Shown here in pieces: positions 50,860-59,625 of a stretch of DNA of 64,000 nucleotides (positions are counted from its first letter, which is position 1; the number at the start of each line of letters is the position of its first letter). Position numbers and translations under genes: made by a program. Source of the stretch: Pseudomonas sp. WS 5079. Lineage in GTDB: Bacteria > Pseudomonadota > Gammaproteobacteria > Pseudomonadales > Pseudomonadaceae. The DNA lies in contig NZ_JAAQWN010000004.1 of NCBI RefSeq assembly GCF_012985465.1, positions 62,001 to 126,000 of the forward strand, in the 5' to 3' direction. The notes under the pieces were generated by a model. The model searched no databases, was not told the origin of the DNA, and saw only the letters and a program-made list of their open reading frames with translations.

Positions 50860-52446
50860 TCAATCGGTTAATTTCACTGGCGGCTGATAGATCAAACGAC
50901 GGGTTTGCAAATCTTCGCGACGAAAACGCTCGATGAGACGCTCTTGGGCCTGGTCGGCCTGGGTCACCCGAACCTGTTGGCGCAAGTATTCCAGCCATGA
51001 CTCGACAATAAAGCGCTCGCTGTAGAGTTGCGGGTCCGCCATGTCGCGGTACAAACGCCAGTTTTGCGCACCGTTGCGCCGTCGCGCCTTGCCTACCGCG
51101 TATACGGCAGCCAGAAATTCATCGCGGTCCGGCGCCGCCACCTGGTACACAATCTCCACCGATACCGGTCCTTCGGAATGGGACACCGGACTGGCCAGCT
51201 GGAGTGTGTCGGTCAACTGCACCTCGGCAAAGTCTGCTTCCTGGCCCAGTTCCACATGGCCATTTCGGGTCAGCGCGATGCCGACCAGCAACAACAGTGT
51301 CGAGAGCAGCAAGCTCTGGCTCAATCCCAGATACTCGGCCAATGGCCCCCATATCGCACCGCCGGCCGCCATCGCGCCCATCAGGATCAACACATAGACC
51401 GATGCGACCCGTGCGCGCACCCAATTGGCGGCATAGGTTTGCACCACCGTTGAAATGGTCGCGTTGACCGCCATCCAGCCGAACCCTGCCAGCAGCAGCA
51501 TTGCGCAGACCGCGTAGCGGTTGTTGGATAGCGCGGCAGTGAGGGTGGCGAGGGCAAAGGAAATGGCGCCGCAAACCAGCAGATGACGCATGCCCAATAC
51601 GCGATACAACCGCGGCAAGCTCAGCGCAGCCAATACTGCACCGGCACCAAGAAACGCCATGAGCAAGCCATAACCACCAGCGTCCATACCCAATTCCTGC
51701 TTGGCCACCAGTGGCAGCAAGGCCCATAAAGCACTGGCACTCATGGTGAACACAAGAACCTGCTTCATGGCGCTGAACAGGACCGCTGAATGCCGGATAT
51801 AGCGCAGGCCACTGCGCATGCCACCGGTCAGGGTTTCCGGTGGCAAGCCCACGGCAGGCGGGTTGGGCGCGATACGAAAGAGGAAGAGGAGCACCGCGAA
51901 CATACACAGCGCGATCACCAGAAATACCGAGGTCGTGTTCCAGTATGCAATCAGTGCACCCGCCAACGCGGGGCCCAAAGCCCGGGTGGCATTGATGGAA
52001 ATTCCGTTCAAGGACACTGCAGCCGGCACCTGGTCGCGAGGCAGTACGCCGACCATGGTCACCATCCACGCCGACATGCCCAGCGCACTGCCAGTACCGA
52101 GCACAAAGGTAAACGCCAACAAGCCCCAGGTTTCCATGTGCGCGCTGTACGCCAGCACACACAACACCAGTGCGGCGAACAGCATCATGCACTGGGTAAT
52201 GATCAGCCAACTGCGACGGTCTACCCGATCGGCAATCACCCCACCGGGAAAGGCAAACAGAAATACCGGTAGGGTCACGGCGGTTTGCACCAGAGAGACC
52301 ATGGCTGCCGACGTCGTCAATGTGGTCATGATCCACGCCGCGGCGACCGTCTGCATCCAGATAGCCATGTTGACCACTGCGGCTGCCAGCCATAAACCGC
52401 GGAACGCTTTGTTGCGAAACGGCGCCCACGCCGAACCCTCGCTCAT
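50860..52446 (-). CDS. ditE: MFS permease DitE with C-terminal ABM-like domain
   Basis: The 528-residue protein has about 12 membrane segments of the MFS_3/enterobactin-exporter type. An extra soluble domain (about 425-515, VSVEIVYQVAAPDRDEFLAA, then NWRLYRDMADPQLYSERFIV) resembles an antibiotic-biosynthesis-monooxygenase fold. DitE is the permease-like gene of the published cluster. The role is either uptake of resin acids or export of toxic intermediates. GAGGAG stands before ATG 52446. It follows ditD on the same strand. Confidence 0.82.
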   Translation of the reverse strand: MSEGSAWAPFRNKAFRGLWLAAAVVNMAIWMQTVAAAWIMTTLTTSAAMVSLVQTAVTLPVFLFAFPGGVIADRVDRRSWLIITQCMMLFAALVLCVLAYSAHMETWGLLAFTFVLGTGSALGMSAWMVTMVGVLPRDQVPAAVSLNGISINATRALGPALAGALIAYWNTTSVFLVIALCMFAVLLFLFRIAPNPPAVGLPPETLTGGMRSGLRYIRHSAVLFSAMKQVLVFTMSASALWALLPLVAKQELGMDAGGYGLLMAFLGAGAVLAALSLPRLYRVLGMRHLLVCGAISFALATLTAALSNNRYAVCAMLLLAGFGWMAVNATISTVVQTYAANWVRARVASVYVLILMGAMAAGGAIWGPLAEYLGLSQSLLLSTLLLLVGIALTRNGHVELGQEADFAEVQLTDTLQLASPVSHSEGPVSVEIVYQVAAPDRDEFLAAVYAVGKARRRNGAQNWRLYRDMADPQLYSERFIVESWLEYLRQQVRVTQADQAQERLIERFRREDLQTRRLIYQPPVKLTD

Positions 52447-52484
52447 CATCACTCCTCAGCGGCTACGCCAGTCAGTTTCAGGGA

Positions 52485-53369
52485 TTACTTGTCCAGCGGC
52501 TGACCCAGTCGCCCCGCCGCACGGGCGGGGATGAGTTGGCGTGGCGCAGCGATGGTATTGCTCTGTCGACCGATACCTGCAATCTCAGCCTCGACCCGAT
52601 CACCCGGCCGTAAAAAACGCCCGCTTTCCAGTCCTACGCCGTGGGTGGATCCGGTAAACACCAGGTCGCCAGGACGCAGACTGATGCGTGCATCCAGATA
52701 ATTGAGCAACTCATCCAGGGGAAAAATCATCTGCCGGGTATTGTCCTGCTGGCGCAGTTCATAGTTAACGCTCAGGCGCATATCTAAAGCCGGTTGCCCC
52801 GTTACACCCAGTTCGTCCGCGGTCACGATCCATGGACCTACCGGTGTGGTGCGGTCCATGGCTTTCTGGGTCAACAGGTCCAGACGACCAATCTGCTTGC
52901 CGGCATCGCGCGCACTTATGTCATTGCCCACCGTATACCCCAGCAGGCAGTCGCTGGCATGCGGTTCATCCAGCAACGGGCGGCCCACTACGGCGACCAG
53001 TTCCACCTCGTAATCAAGCTGGATGGTCAGCGGCGAATAATCGATCTCGTCATAGGCACCAACCAGCGCTGACTCCGGTTTCATGTACGCCAACGGGTGC
53101 GCCGGAGAATCACTGCCAAGGCGCTTGAGGTGGCTGAGGTAATTGAGGCCCACACCAAAAACCCGGCTACCGGGTTCCAATGGCGCAAGCAGGCGCGCAG
53201 CCGACAACGGCAACCATTCGCCACTCGGGTCGAGGGCGTCTGGCGCAAGATCCGCCCCTAGCCCGGCCCAGTGGGCGAAAGGAGCATTAATTCGCCGAAA
53301 GCAATCAGCTTGCGCATTCAGCAACGCCCAGAACGCTTGCCCGGCAACTTCGACCCGCGCCAGACGCAT
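52485..53369 (-). CDS. ditD: FAH-family hydrolase DitD
   Basis: The 294-residue FAH-fold protein has FGVGLNYLSHLKRLG, DYEVELVAVVGRP, LLGYTVGNDISARDAG and GSTHGVGLESGRF. It stands one base after the ring-cleavage dioxygenase ditC, so hydrolysis of the meta-cleavage product is the natural reaction. The position matches ditD of P. abietaniphila. All metal ligands of the family appear to be present. Confidence 0.85.
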   Translation of the reverse strand: MRLARVEVAGQAFWALLNAQADCFRRINAPFAHWAGLGADLAPDALDPSGEWLPLSAARLLAPLEPGSRVFGVGLNYLSHLKRLGSDSPAHPLAYMKPESALVGAYDEIDYSPLTIQLDYEVELVAVVGRPLLDEPHASDCLLGYTVGNDISARDAGKQIGRLDLLTQKAMDRTTPVGPWIVTADELGVTGQPALDMRLSVNYELRQQDNTRQMIFPLDELLNYLDARISLRPGDLVFTGSTHGVGLESGRFLRPGDRVEAEIAGIGRQSNTIAAPRQLIPARAAGRLGQPLDK

Positions 53370-53370
53370 G

Positions 53371-54321
53371 TCAGCGCTTGGCCAAGTAGGTCGGCAGGTA
53401 CTCGGCGTCGAGCACTTCTTCCGGCGTCTTGACGCTGGCGCCGAGAATTGGCCCGACCATTTCGTGGCCCCACAGGCTGAGTTTTTCTGGATTCAGCTCA
53501 TAGGGATCGCCTTGCCATGGCTCGATTTCAGCAATGGTCTCGAAGGCGAACCCGGACGGATTGAAATGGTAGAACGACAGATGGGGGTCCTGGGCATGTT
53601 GGCCGAGGGTCATCATCATCGGCAGTTCACGCTGACGCACGATGTCGTAGGTCTCACCGACATCACGCACGTTGCGTACAAACAGCCCGACATGCTGCAC
53701 GCCCATGCGACCCGGTCCGTGACCATAAGCGATGTCATGGCTGGTGTGATGGTTGAGTTTGGAGCGGAAGAAACCGGTTCGTCCCTTGCCCGCACCAGCG
53801 CCATACCAGCTGAAACCCATGACATTAAGCAGGAAGTCTTCCAGTTCCGGAGTGTAGTCCGGGGTGATCAGCACCACATGACCCGCACCCCGTTCGTCGG
53901 CAAGGAAACCACTGTGCGGGCGGCCCGGCTGGAACGAGCGCGGCAGCCATTTTTGCCCGTAAAACAATTCGTGCTGATACCCCACCGGGTCACGAAAACG
54001 CACTAATTCACGCACGCCACGCTTTTCGCACAGCTCAGCATCACCGCGAGTGAAGTCGACATTGGCGGCTGCCAGCTTCTTGATGCCGTCCTCGAACGCC
54101 ATGCGCCCCACCGCTTCCCAACCGATGTAGACAATGCGGTCTACCTTGCCAGGATGAAAAGCGAAGCGATGCCGACGATCATCGATCTTGAAGTACAGCG
54201 AATCGGGATCACTCTCGGGGTTCTTGCCTATGCCAAAACCCATCACCTGAGGGCCGTACTCACGCCACGCTTGGAGATTGGGGGTCTCAAAGCCCATGTA
54301 ACCGATACCGATGATGTCCAC
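53371..54321 (-). CDS. ditC: Extradiol ring-cleavage dioxygenase DitC
   Basis: The 316-residue type I (VOC fold) enzyme has the 2-His-1-Glu iron site (His in GVQHVGLFV, His in DPHLSFYHF, Glu in GFAFETI). It cleaves the catecholic ring C of the dihydroxylated diterpenoid next to the diol. The ATG at 54369 has no ribosome site. A GTG at 54321 follows AAGGTG and gives the family's usual start (IIGIGYMGFETPNL), so it is preferred. It lies between ditB and ditD. Confidence 0.88.
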   Translation of the reverse strand: MDIIGIGYMGFETPNLQAWREYGPQVMGFGIGKNPESDPDSLYFKIDDRRHRFAFHPGKVDRIVYIGWEAVGRMAFEDGIKKLAAANVDFTRGDAELCEKRGVRELVRFRDPVGYQHELFYGQKWLPRSFQPGRPHSGFLADERGAGHVVLITPDYTPELEDFLLNVMGFSWYGAGAGKGRTGFFRSKLNHHTSHDIAYGHGPGRMGVQHVGLFVRNVRDVGETYDIVRQRELPMMMTLGQHAQDPHLSFYHFNPSGFAFETIAEIEPWQGDPYELNPEKLSLWGHEMVGPILGASVKTPEEVLDAEYLPTYLAKR

Positions 54322-54387
54322 GTTATTCACCTTGTTATTGTTCGAGATGAAAGGGTGCCGGTAGCCCATGCCAGGGCGCCGCGCGTG

Positions 54388-55146
54388 CTAGATCGCGAGT
54401 AACCCGCCATCGATGACGAAGTCCGAACCGGTAATGAATGAAGCCTCATCCGAGGCGACAAAGACCGCCATTGCCACCACTTCCTCGGGTTCGCCGGGGC
54501 GATCCATCAATACGCCATCCAGCAGCATGGCGCGCATTTTGGGGTCTTCCAGAAAAGGCCGGGTGCCAGGCGTCGCGACAAATCCCGGGCTCAAACTGAC
54601 CGCACGTATACCGAACGGCGCCCCTTCTACCGCCAACTGGCGAGTGAAGGACACCACAGCGCCCTTTGCAGCCGAATGCGCGGAAATGCCGGCCACTTTC
54701 GAGCCACCCCATGCAGCGGTGGACGATACATTGATGATCACTCCGCGCTGTTCGGCCAAGTGGTGCCATGCATATTTGGTGGTATAGAACAGCAGGTCGA
54801 TTTCGTTGCGCATGGTGTACTGCCAATCTTCGATCGACAGCTCGCTGACCAGCCCGAAGCGTGCGGCGGAAGCGTTGTTGTACAGGATGTCGATGCGCCC
54901 GTGTTCAGCCACGGCGGCATCGATCCAGGCCTTGGCCTGTTCATGATCACCCAGGTCCACGGGTGCCGAGCCGTACAGGGTAAAACCCTCGGCCTGCATC
55001 AACGCTGCAGTCTCCTCGTGACCTTCGGCATTGAAATCGCAACCGACCACAATCGCCCCTTCACGGGCAAAACGTAGCGCCGCAGCCCTGCCCTGGCCGC
55101 CGCCTGTACCGGTTATCAGCGCGACCTTGTTTGGTAATCGACCCAT
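54388..55146 (-). CDS. ditB: Short-chain dehydrogenase DitB with His in place of catalytic Tyr
   Basis: The 252-residue SDR has the cofactor motif TGTGGGQGRAAAL and NNASA. It is expected to oxidise the dihydrodiol from DitA to the catechol. At the active site the sequence reads ISAHSAAKGA, so the usual Tyr-x-x-x-Lys is His-x-x-x-Lys. The codon is CAT on the minus strand. This may alter or shift the reaction. GAGG before ATG 55146; the longer frame starts at a GTG. It lies between ditA3 and ditC. Confidence 0.83.
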   Translation of the reverse strand: MGRLPNKVALITGTGGGQGRAAALRFAREGAIVVGCDFNAEGHEETAALMQAEGFTLYGSAPVDLGDHEQAKAWIDAAVAEHGRIDILYNNASAARFGLVSELSIEDWQYTMRNEIDLLFYTTKYAWHHLAEQRGVIINVSSTAAWGGSKVAGISAHSAAKGAVVSFTRQLAVEGAPFGIRAVSLSPGFVATPGTRPFLEDPKMRAMLLDGVLMDRPGEPEEVVAMAVFVASDEASFITGSDFVIDGGLLAI

Positions 55147-55198
55147 TAGCACATCCTCACCTCAGTGGTTATCACGTTTGCGGCAGGCGCTCACGCCA

Positions 55199-55435
55199 TC
55201 AAACGGCTTCGTCATCCGGGGTGATGGGCTCAAGCCAGATGGCCTCCGCGGGGCAAGCGGCTGCACCCTCACGAGCCTCCTCCTCCAACTCCGGCGGCAC
55301 GCGGGCATCGTCGAGGTACACCATGCCATCGGCATCAAGCTTGTACAGGCTGGGGCAAATCGCAGCACACAAACCATAACCACAGCAGCGGCTTCGGTCG
55401 GCCACCGCTTTGAACTGCGCTTTTTCTGAACTCAT
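55199..55435 (-). CDS. ditA3: Ferredoxin DitA3 of the 3Fe-4S/4Fe-4S type
   Basis: The 78-residue ferredoxin has Cys17-x2-Tyr20-x2-Cys23 and a late Cys-Pro in AAACPAEAI. The centre position usually held by Cys in 4Fe-4S proteins is Tyr, as in the 3Fe-4S ferredoxins of actinobacterial P450s; Cys18 and Cys27 are extra. This is unusual for a ring-hydroxylating dioxygenase, and DitA3 was reported as that kind. AAAGGAG precedes ATG 55435. The regulon dyad at 55473 lies 38 bases upstream. It heads the ditA3-B-C-D-E-R string. Confidence 0.88.
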   Translation of the reverse strand: MSSEKAQFKAVADRSRCCGYGLCAAICPSLYKLDADGMVYLDDARVPPELEEEAREGAAACPAEAIWLEPITPDDEAV

Positions 55436-55472
55436 TTTTTTCTCCTTTATCAGGTTCAGCTTTTGCAAATTA

Positions 55473-55497
55473 TGAACACTTATTTATTTTATGTGCA
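55473..55497. promoter_or_regulatory. dit regulon dyad upstream of ditA3
   Basis: TGAACA-N13-TGTGCA, with spacer CTTATTTATTTTA, stands in the 361-base divergent gap between ditA3 and the MFS gene. ditA3 is the reported target of DitR, which makes this the best candidate for a DitR site. The rest of 55498-55796 holds no gene that I can support. Confidence 0.62.
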
Positions 55498-55796
55498 ATT
55501 AATTTTTAACGCGGATATGCTGAGGCTCATCCGCTGTCCCTGATCATTGCCTTGGCTTAAAAAAAGGGAATCGCAGCAGGATGTTGAACACGGCTGGCTT
55601 CAGAGTGATTCAACCGTGGGTGCAACGCATGAAATTCGTTTGTCCGTTAGTCAGATAGCTGCGCTGGACAAAGCCGAATTTCTGATTTTATTCTGATTAA
55701 AAAACCAGATTCTGTTCAAAGAATCTGCTGGCGGTGATTCACATCACCACTTGTAGCAGTGCTTGGCTCAACAAAACCTATAAGGAAGCCAACTCC

Positions 55797-57059
55797 ATGC
55801 ACCCGTCTAGAAACGAAGCGGCAATCGATCTGCGCGAATTCCGCCAAAGCTGGAAAATCCTGATTTTGTCGGTCGCCGGAGTGGCCATCAGCATCAACGC
55901 CGCCCTGCTCTATGGTTTCGGCACACTGGTCGTGCCGCTCGGCGATGCCTTTGGCTGGAGCAAAAGTGAGCTGCAAGCCTGCATCACCTTTCTGTTTGGC
56001 GGCGCGGTGGTGTCATTGCAGTTGGTGGGTTGGTTCAACCTGCGCTACGGCATGAAGCGCGTTACCGTTATTTCCCTGCTGTTGTTGTCACTCGGTTACC
56101 TGGCAACCACGCAGCTGACCCAATCGATCTGGTCGATGTACATCGCCTTTGCACTGCTGCCCATCGTCGGCATGGGCGCGCTGGCCGTAACCTGGACCCA
56201 GCTGATCAGTCTTTGGTTCGACAGCAATCGCGGCCTGGCGCTCGCCATTGGTCTGTCCGGGACTGGTGTCACTGCCGCCATCATTCCCCGGCTGATGGCC
56301 TGGGGCATCGAGCAATGGGACTGGCGCGCGGCCTTCGTGATTCTCGCGCTGCTCAATCTGTTGGTGCTGCTGCCGCTGATTCTGCTGTGGTTCAAACTAC
56401 CCTCTGTTGCCGGTCACCGTGACGGCGGGCGTGCGCTGGAGCAATTGCCCGGCATGTCTTTTCGTGAAGGCATGGGCTCGCTGAAATTCTGGACCTGTAA
56501 CCTGGCGCTCAGCCTGGTGATTTCTTCGATTGTCGGCATGGTCACCAGCACCGTGCCCATGCTGCAAGCCCGAGGCCTATCCGCGGGGGACGCGGCCACC
56601 ATTTTCAGCTGCTTTGGTATTTCGCTGATCTTCGGCCGCATGCTTATCGGCTATCTGCTCGATCGTCTGTGGCCGCCGATTGTGTCTGCGATCAGCCTGG
56701 TGCTGCCCGCTATCGGTTGTTTCATCTACCTGAGCCCGACCACCGAATTTGCCCCGCTCATGCTGGCGGCGGTGCTGGTTGGTTTTGGCGCCGGGGCGGA
56801 GTTCGATATTGCCGCGTTCCTGATTGCCCGCTACTTCGGCTTGCGCGAATACGGCCGCCTGTTCGGCGTGCATCAGGGCCTCAATACCGTGGCTTCGGCG
56901 CTGGCGCCGTTGCTCTTTGCGTACATGCTGGCGCGCACCGGATCGTATAACGCCATGCTGGTTTATAGCGCCGCCTGCTGCCTGATCGGTCCGCTGTTGC
57001 TACTGACCCTTGGGCGAGTGCCGCACTTCAACGTGCAAACCATTCCCAGCCAATCCTGA
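55797..57059 (+). CDS. MFS transporter, OFA/monocarboxylate type
   Basis: The 420-residue transporter has about 12 membrane segments and the loop GWFNLRYGMKRV. It ends FNVQTIPSQS. It is closely similar to the 60000-61301 product (GFGTLVVPL versus AFGTLVIPL, shared GAGAEFDIAAFLIARYFGL-like run), so the two are paralogues. AAGGA lies before ATG 55797. It opens a plus-strand unit with ferredoxin, reductase and SDR. Uptake of a diterpenoid acid is inferred. Confidence 0.75.
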   Translation: MHPSRNEAAIDLREFRQSWKILILSVAGVAISINAALLYGFGTLVVPLGDAFGWSKSELQACITFLFGGAVVSLQLVGWFNLRYGMKRVTVISLLLLSLGYLATTQLTQSIWSMYIAFALLPIVGMGALAVTWTQLISLWFDSNRGLALAIGLSGTGVTAAIIPRLMAWGIEQWDWRAAFVILALLNLLVLLPLILLWFKLPSVAGHRDGGRALEQLPGMSFREGMGSLKFWTCNLALSLVISSIVGMVTSTVPMLQARGLSAGDAATIFSCFGISLIFGRMLIGYLLDRLWPPIVSAISLVLPAIGCFIYLSPTTEFAPLMLAAVLVGFGAGAEFDIAAFLIARYFGLREYGRLFGVHQGLNTVASALAPLLFAYMLARTGSYNAMLVYSAACCLIGPLLLLTLGRVPHFNVQTIPSQS

Positions 57060-57086
57060 GCCCCCTAACAAGAATCGGAGCAGAAC

Positions 57087-57407
57087 ATGCCCACATTGAC
57101 ATTTATTGAACACAACGGCACCGCCCATCAAGTCAAAGGCGACATCGGCCAGTCGGTGATGCAAGCCGCGACCTTCGCCTCGGTGCCGGGTATTTCTGCC
57201 GACTGCGGTGGTGCCTGCAGTTGCGCCACCTGTCACACCTATGTCGACGAGGCCTGGCTGGGCAAGGTGCAAGCGGCGGAAGGCATGGAGAACGACATGC
57301 TCGAGTACGCTTTCGAACGTCGCGACAGCAGCCGCTTGAGCTGTCAAATGATCATCAGCGAAGACATGGACGGCATGGTTTTGCACCTGCCATCGTCGCA
57401 ATTCTGA
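57087..57407 (+). CDS. [2Fe-2S] ferredoxin, P450-type
   Basis: The 106-residue ferredoxin has Cys40-x5-Cys46-x2-Cys49 (ADCGGACSCATCH) and a fourth Cys in RLSCQMIISED, the pattern of putidaredoxin/adrenodoxin. It is followed after 20 bases by a matching reductase. The pair probably feeds electrons to the P450s DitQ (33688) and 63372. Such a pair is not part of the first published dit fragment as I recall it. Confidence 0.85.
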   Translation: MPTLTFIEHNGTAHQVKGDIGQSVMQAATFASVPGISADCGGACSCATCHTYVDEAWLGKVQAAEGMENDMLEYAFERRDSSRLSCQMIISEDMDGMVLHLPSSQF

Positions 57408-57427
57408 ATGCGCGTGAAGGAGTTCCC

Positions 57428-58663
57428 ATGACCCTCGCCTCAGTCGTTATCGTCGGTGCTGGCCAGGCCGGATTTCAGGTCGCTGCCTCCCTGCGCCAGG
57501 AAGGCTTTGACGGGCGCATCACCCTGATCGGCGATGAGCCAGGCCTGCCCTACCAGCGCCCGCCATTGTCCAAAGCCTATCTGCTCGGCAAGATCCAGGC
57601 GACCAATCTGCTGTTTCGTCCTGCTGATTTCTACACCACCCAGCGCATTGAACTGCTGCATGACCAGGCGACCGCGATCGACCGCCTGAACCGACGCGTG
57701 GTGTTAGCCTCGGGTGCTGCTGTCAGTTACGACCATCTGGTACTGGCGACCGGAGCCCACAACCGCCCCCTGCCGGTTCCCGGCGCAGAGTTGCCGCAAG
57801 TGTTCGGTATCAAAACCAAAGCCGATGCCGACGCCCTGGCGCCGCTGGCGAAAGAAGCGCGCAACGTGGTGGTGATTGGAGCCGGGTTTATCGGCCTCGA
57901 GTTTGCGGCGGTGGCCGCTGCCCTAGGGGCTAATGTGCACGTACTGGAGCTGGGCGAGCGTCCCATGGCTCGTGCCGTGTCGCGGGAAATGTCGGAATTG
58001 TTTCGCCAGGCCCATGAAGCGTGGGGCGTCCATTTTGACTTCCGCCAGGGTTTAAGCCGCATCGACGGCGATAACGGCAAGGTGTGCGCGGTACAAACCG
58101 GTGACGGACGTGCACTCCCTGCTGACCTGGTGGTGTTTGGTATCGGTGTGATTCCCAATGCGCAGCTGGCGACTGAAGCCGGTCTGGACATCGAGAACGG
58201 CATCAAGGTGGACGCCAGCCTGCTGACCTCTGACCCGCAAATTTCCGCGGTAGGCGATGTCGCCAGCTTCCCGTGCCTGCAAAACAATGAGTTACACACC
58301 CGCCTCGAGTCGGTGCAGAACGCCATCGACCAGGCCCGCACAGTGGCTGCACGCTTGATGGGTAAACCGGCACCTTATAGCGCCCTGCCCTGGTTCTGGA
58401 CCGATCAAGGCAACTTGAAACTGCAGATCGCCGGACTCTCGCATGGCTATGACAGTACCGTCGTGCTCGGTTCAGTCGAAGAACATCAAGCGTCTGTGCT
58501 GTGTTTCCGCAATGACCGTCTGGTGGCCGTGGAGTCCTGCAATCGCATGGGCGATCACATGGCGGCGCGCAAGATTCTTGCTCGCGCGCCCAAGCTGACG
58601 GCAGTTGAGGCCGCCACTGACGGGTTCGATCTGAAAGCTTGGGAAGCGGCCAACCGCGACTGA
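57428..58663 (+). CDS. Ferredoxin reductase (FAD, NADH/NADPH)
   Basis: The 411-residue putidaredoxin reductase-like flavoenzyme has FAD motif IVGAGQAGFQVAASL, PYQRPPLSKAYL, a central NAD motif VVVIGAGFIGLEFAAV and a GDVASFP motif for the flavin. GAAGGAG lies ahead of ATG 57428. A longer open frame from 57221 overlaps the ferredoxin and is rejected. It could serve the 2Fe-2S ferredoxin and perhaps DitA3, since no other reductase is in the window. Confidence 0.86.
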   Translation: MTLASVVIVGAGQAGFQVAASLRQEGFDGRITLIGDEPGLPYQRPPLSKAYLLGKIQATNLLFRPADFYTTQRIELLHDQATAIDRLNRRVVLASGAAVSYDHLVLATGAHNRPLPVPGAELPQVFGIKTKADADALAPLAKEARNVVVIGAGFIGLEFAAVAAALGANVHVLELGERPMARAVSREMSELFRQAHEAWGVHFDFRQGLSRIDGDNGKVCAVQTGDGRALPADLVVFGIGVIPNAQLATEAGLDIENGIKVDASLLTSDPQISAVGDVASFPCLQNNELHTRLESVQNAIDQARTVAARLMGKPAPYSALPWFWTDQGNLKLQIAGLSHGYDSTVVLGSVEEHQASVLCFRNDRLVAVESCNRMGDHMAARKILARAPKLTAVEAATDGFDLKAWEAANRD

Positions 58664-58748
58664 ACGTCGTACTGATCTTTCACACCCGCTGCCGCGCCCG
58701 CCTTAAAGCTGACGCGGCATTTTTTTGCACAACGACTGGAGCGATGCA

Positions 58749-59582
58749 ATGAACAAAGTCTGGTTTATTACCGGTGCGGCCCGAGGCTTGGGTGCTGCCA
58801 TTGCCAAAGCCGCATTGGCTGATGGTGACAGCGTGGTGGTCAGCGCCCGGCGTATCGAACCGCTGGAAATTGTCTTTGCCGAGTACGGCGAACGCGTGCT
58901 GGCAGTGGCCCTGGATGTGACCGACGAAGCCCAGGCACTGGCTGCCGTAGAAACTGCCGTGGCGCGTTTTGGCCGAATCGATGTGCTGGTCAACAACGCC
59001 GGTTATGGACAACTGGCGCCGTTTGAAGACAATTTCGCCAGCGACGCCGACCAGCAGTTCGCGACCAATGTGTTCGGTGTGTTCAACGTCTGCCGCGCCG
59101 TGCTGCCTGTCATGCGTCAGCAACGCAGTGGCCGGGTGTTCAACGTGTCTTCAATGGGTGGCATGGTCGGGATGGGTGGTGCGGCGCTGTACTGCGCGTC
59201 TAAATTTGCTGTGGAAGGTTTTTCCGAATCCCTGGCCCAGGAAGTGGCGCAGTTCGGGATCAAGGTCACGCTGGTGGAGCCCGGGGTTTTCCGTACCGAC
59301 TTTCTCGACCCCAGCTCCGCGGTCTTCGGTACACGCGGGTTGGAGGATTACGCTGCATTCACCGCCAAGGTCAAAGGCGCTTCGGCCGCCTACAACCATC
59401 AGCAAACCGGCAACCCGGCTAAACTGGGCGATGCGCTGGTGCTCCTGGCCAACAGCGAACATCCACCGTTGCGTTACCTGGCGGGTTCAGACGCTTATCA
59501 GCAGGTCAGCGACAAGCTCAACAGGATGCTCGCGGAAATCGAGCAATGGCAGCAGCTGTCCCATTCCACCGATGGCGTCTAG
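58749..59582 (+). CDS. Short-chain dehydrogenase/reductase
   Basis: The 277-residue SDR has TGAARGLGAAIAK, NNAGYG, the catalytic Ser in FNVSSMGG and Tyr-Lys in YCASK. It belongs to the broad retinol dehydrogenase-like group. GGAG lies eight bases before ATG 58749. It is the last gene of the plus-strand unit and converges with the SnoaL-like gene. Oxidation of a P450-made hydroxyl group is plausible. Confidence 0.75.
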   Translation: MNKVWFITGAARGLGAAIAKAALADGDSVVVSARRIEPLEIVFAEYGERVLAVALDVTDEAQALAAVETAVARFGRIDVLVNNAGYGQLAPFEDNFASDADQQFATNVFGVFNVCRAVLPVMRQQRSGRVFNVSSMGGMVGMGGAALYCASKFAVEGFSESLAQEVAQFGIKVTLVEPGVFRTDFLDPSSAVFGTRGLEDYAAFTAKVKGASAAYNHQQTGNPAKLGDALVLLANSEHPPLRYLAGSDAYQQVSDKLNRMLAEIEQWQQLSHSTDGV

Positions 59583-59625
59583 GCGACGACGCGCACAGCC
59601 TTTCTGACAAGGCTGTGCGCAACGA

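Noticed and set aside
51119..52429. 436-residue minus-strand frame within ditE
   Set aside because: Alternative frame of the MFS gene with no hydrophobic helices; ditE has helices and a ribosome site.
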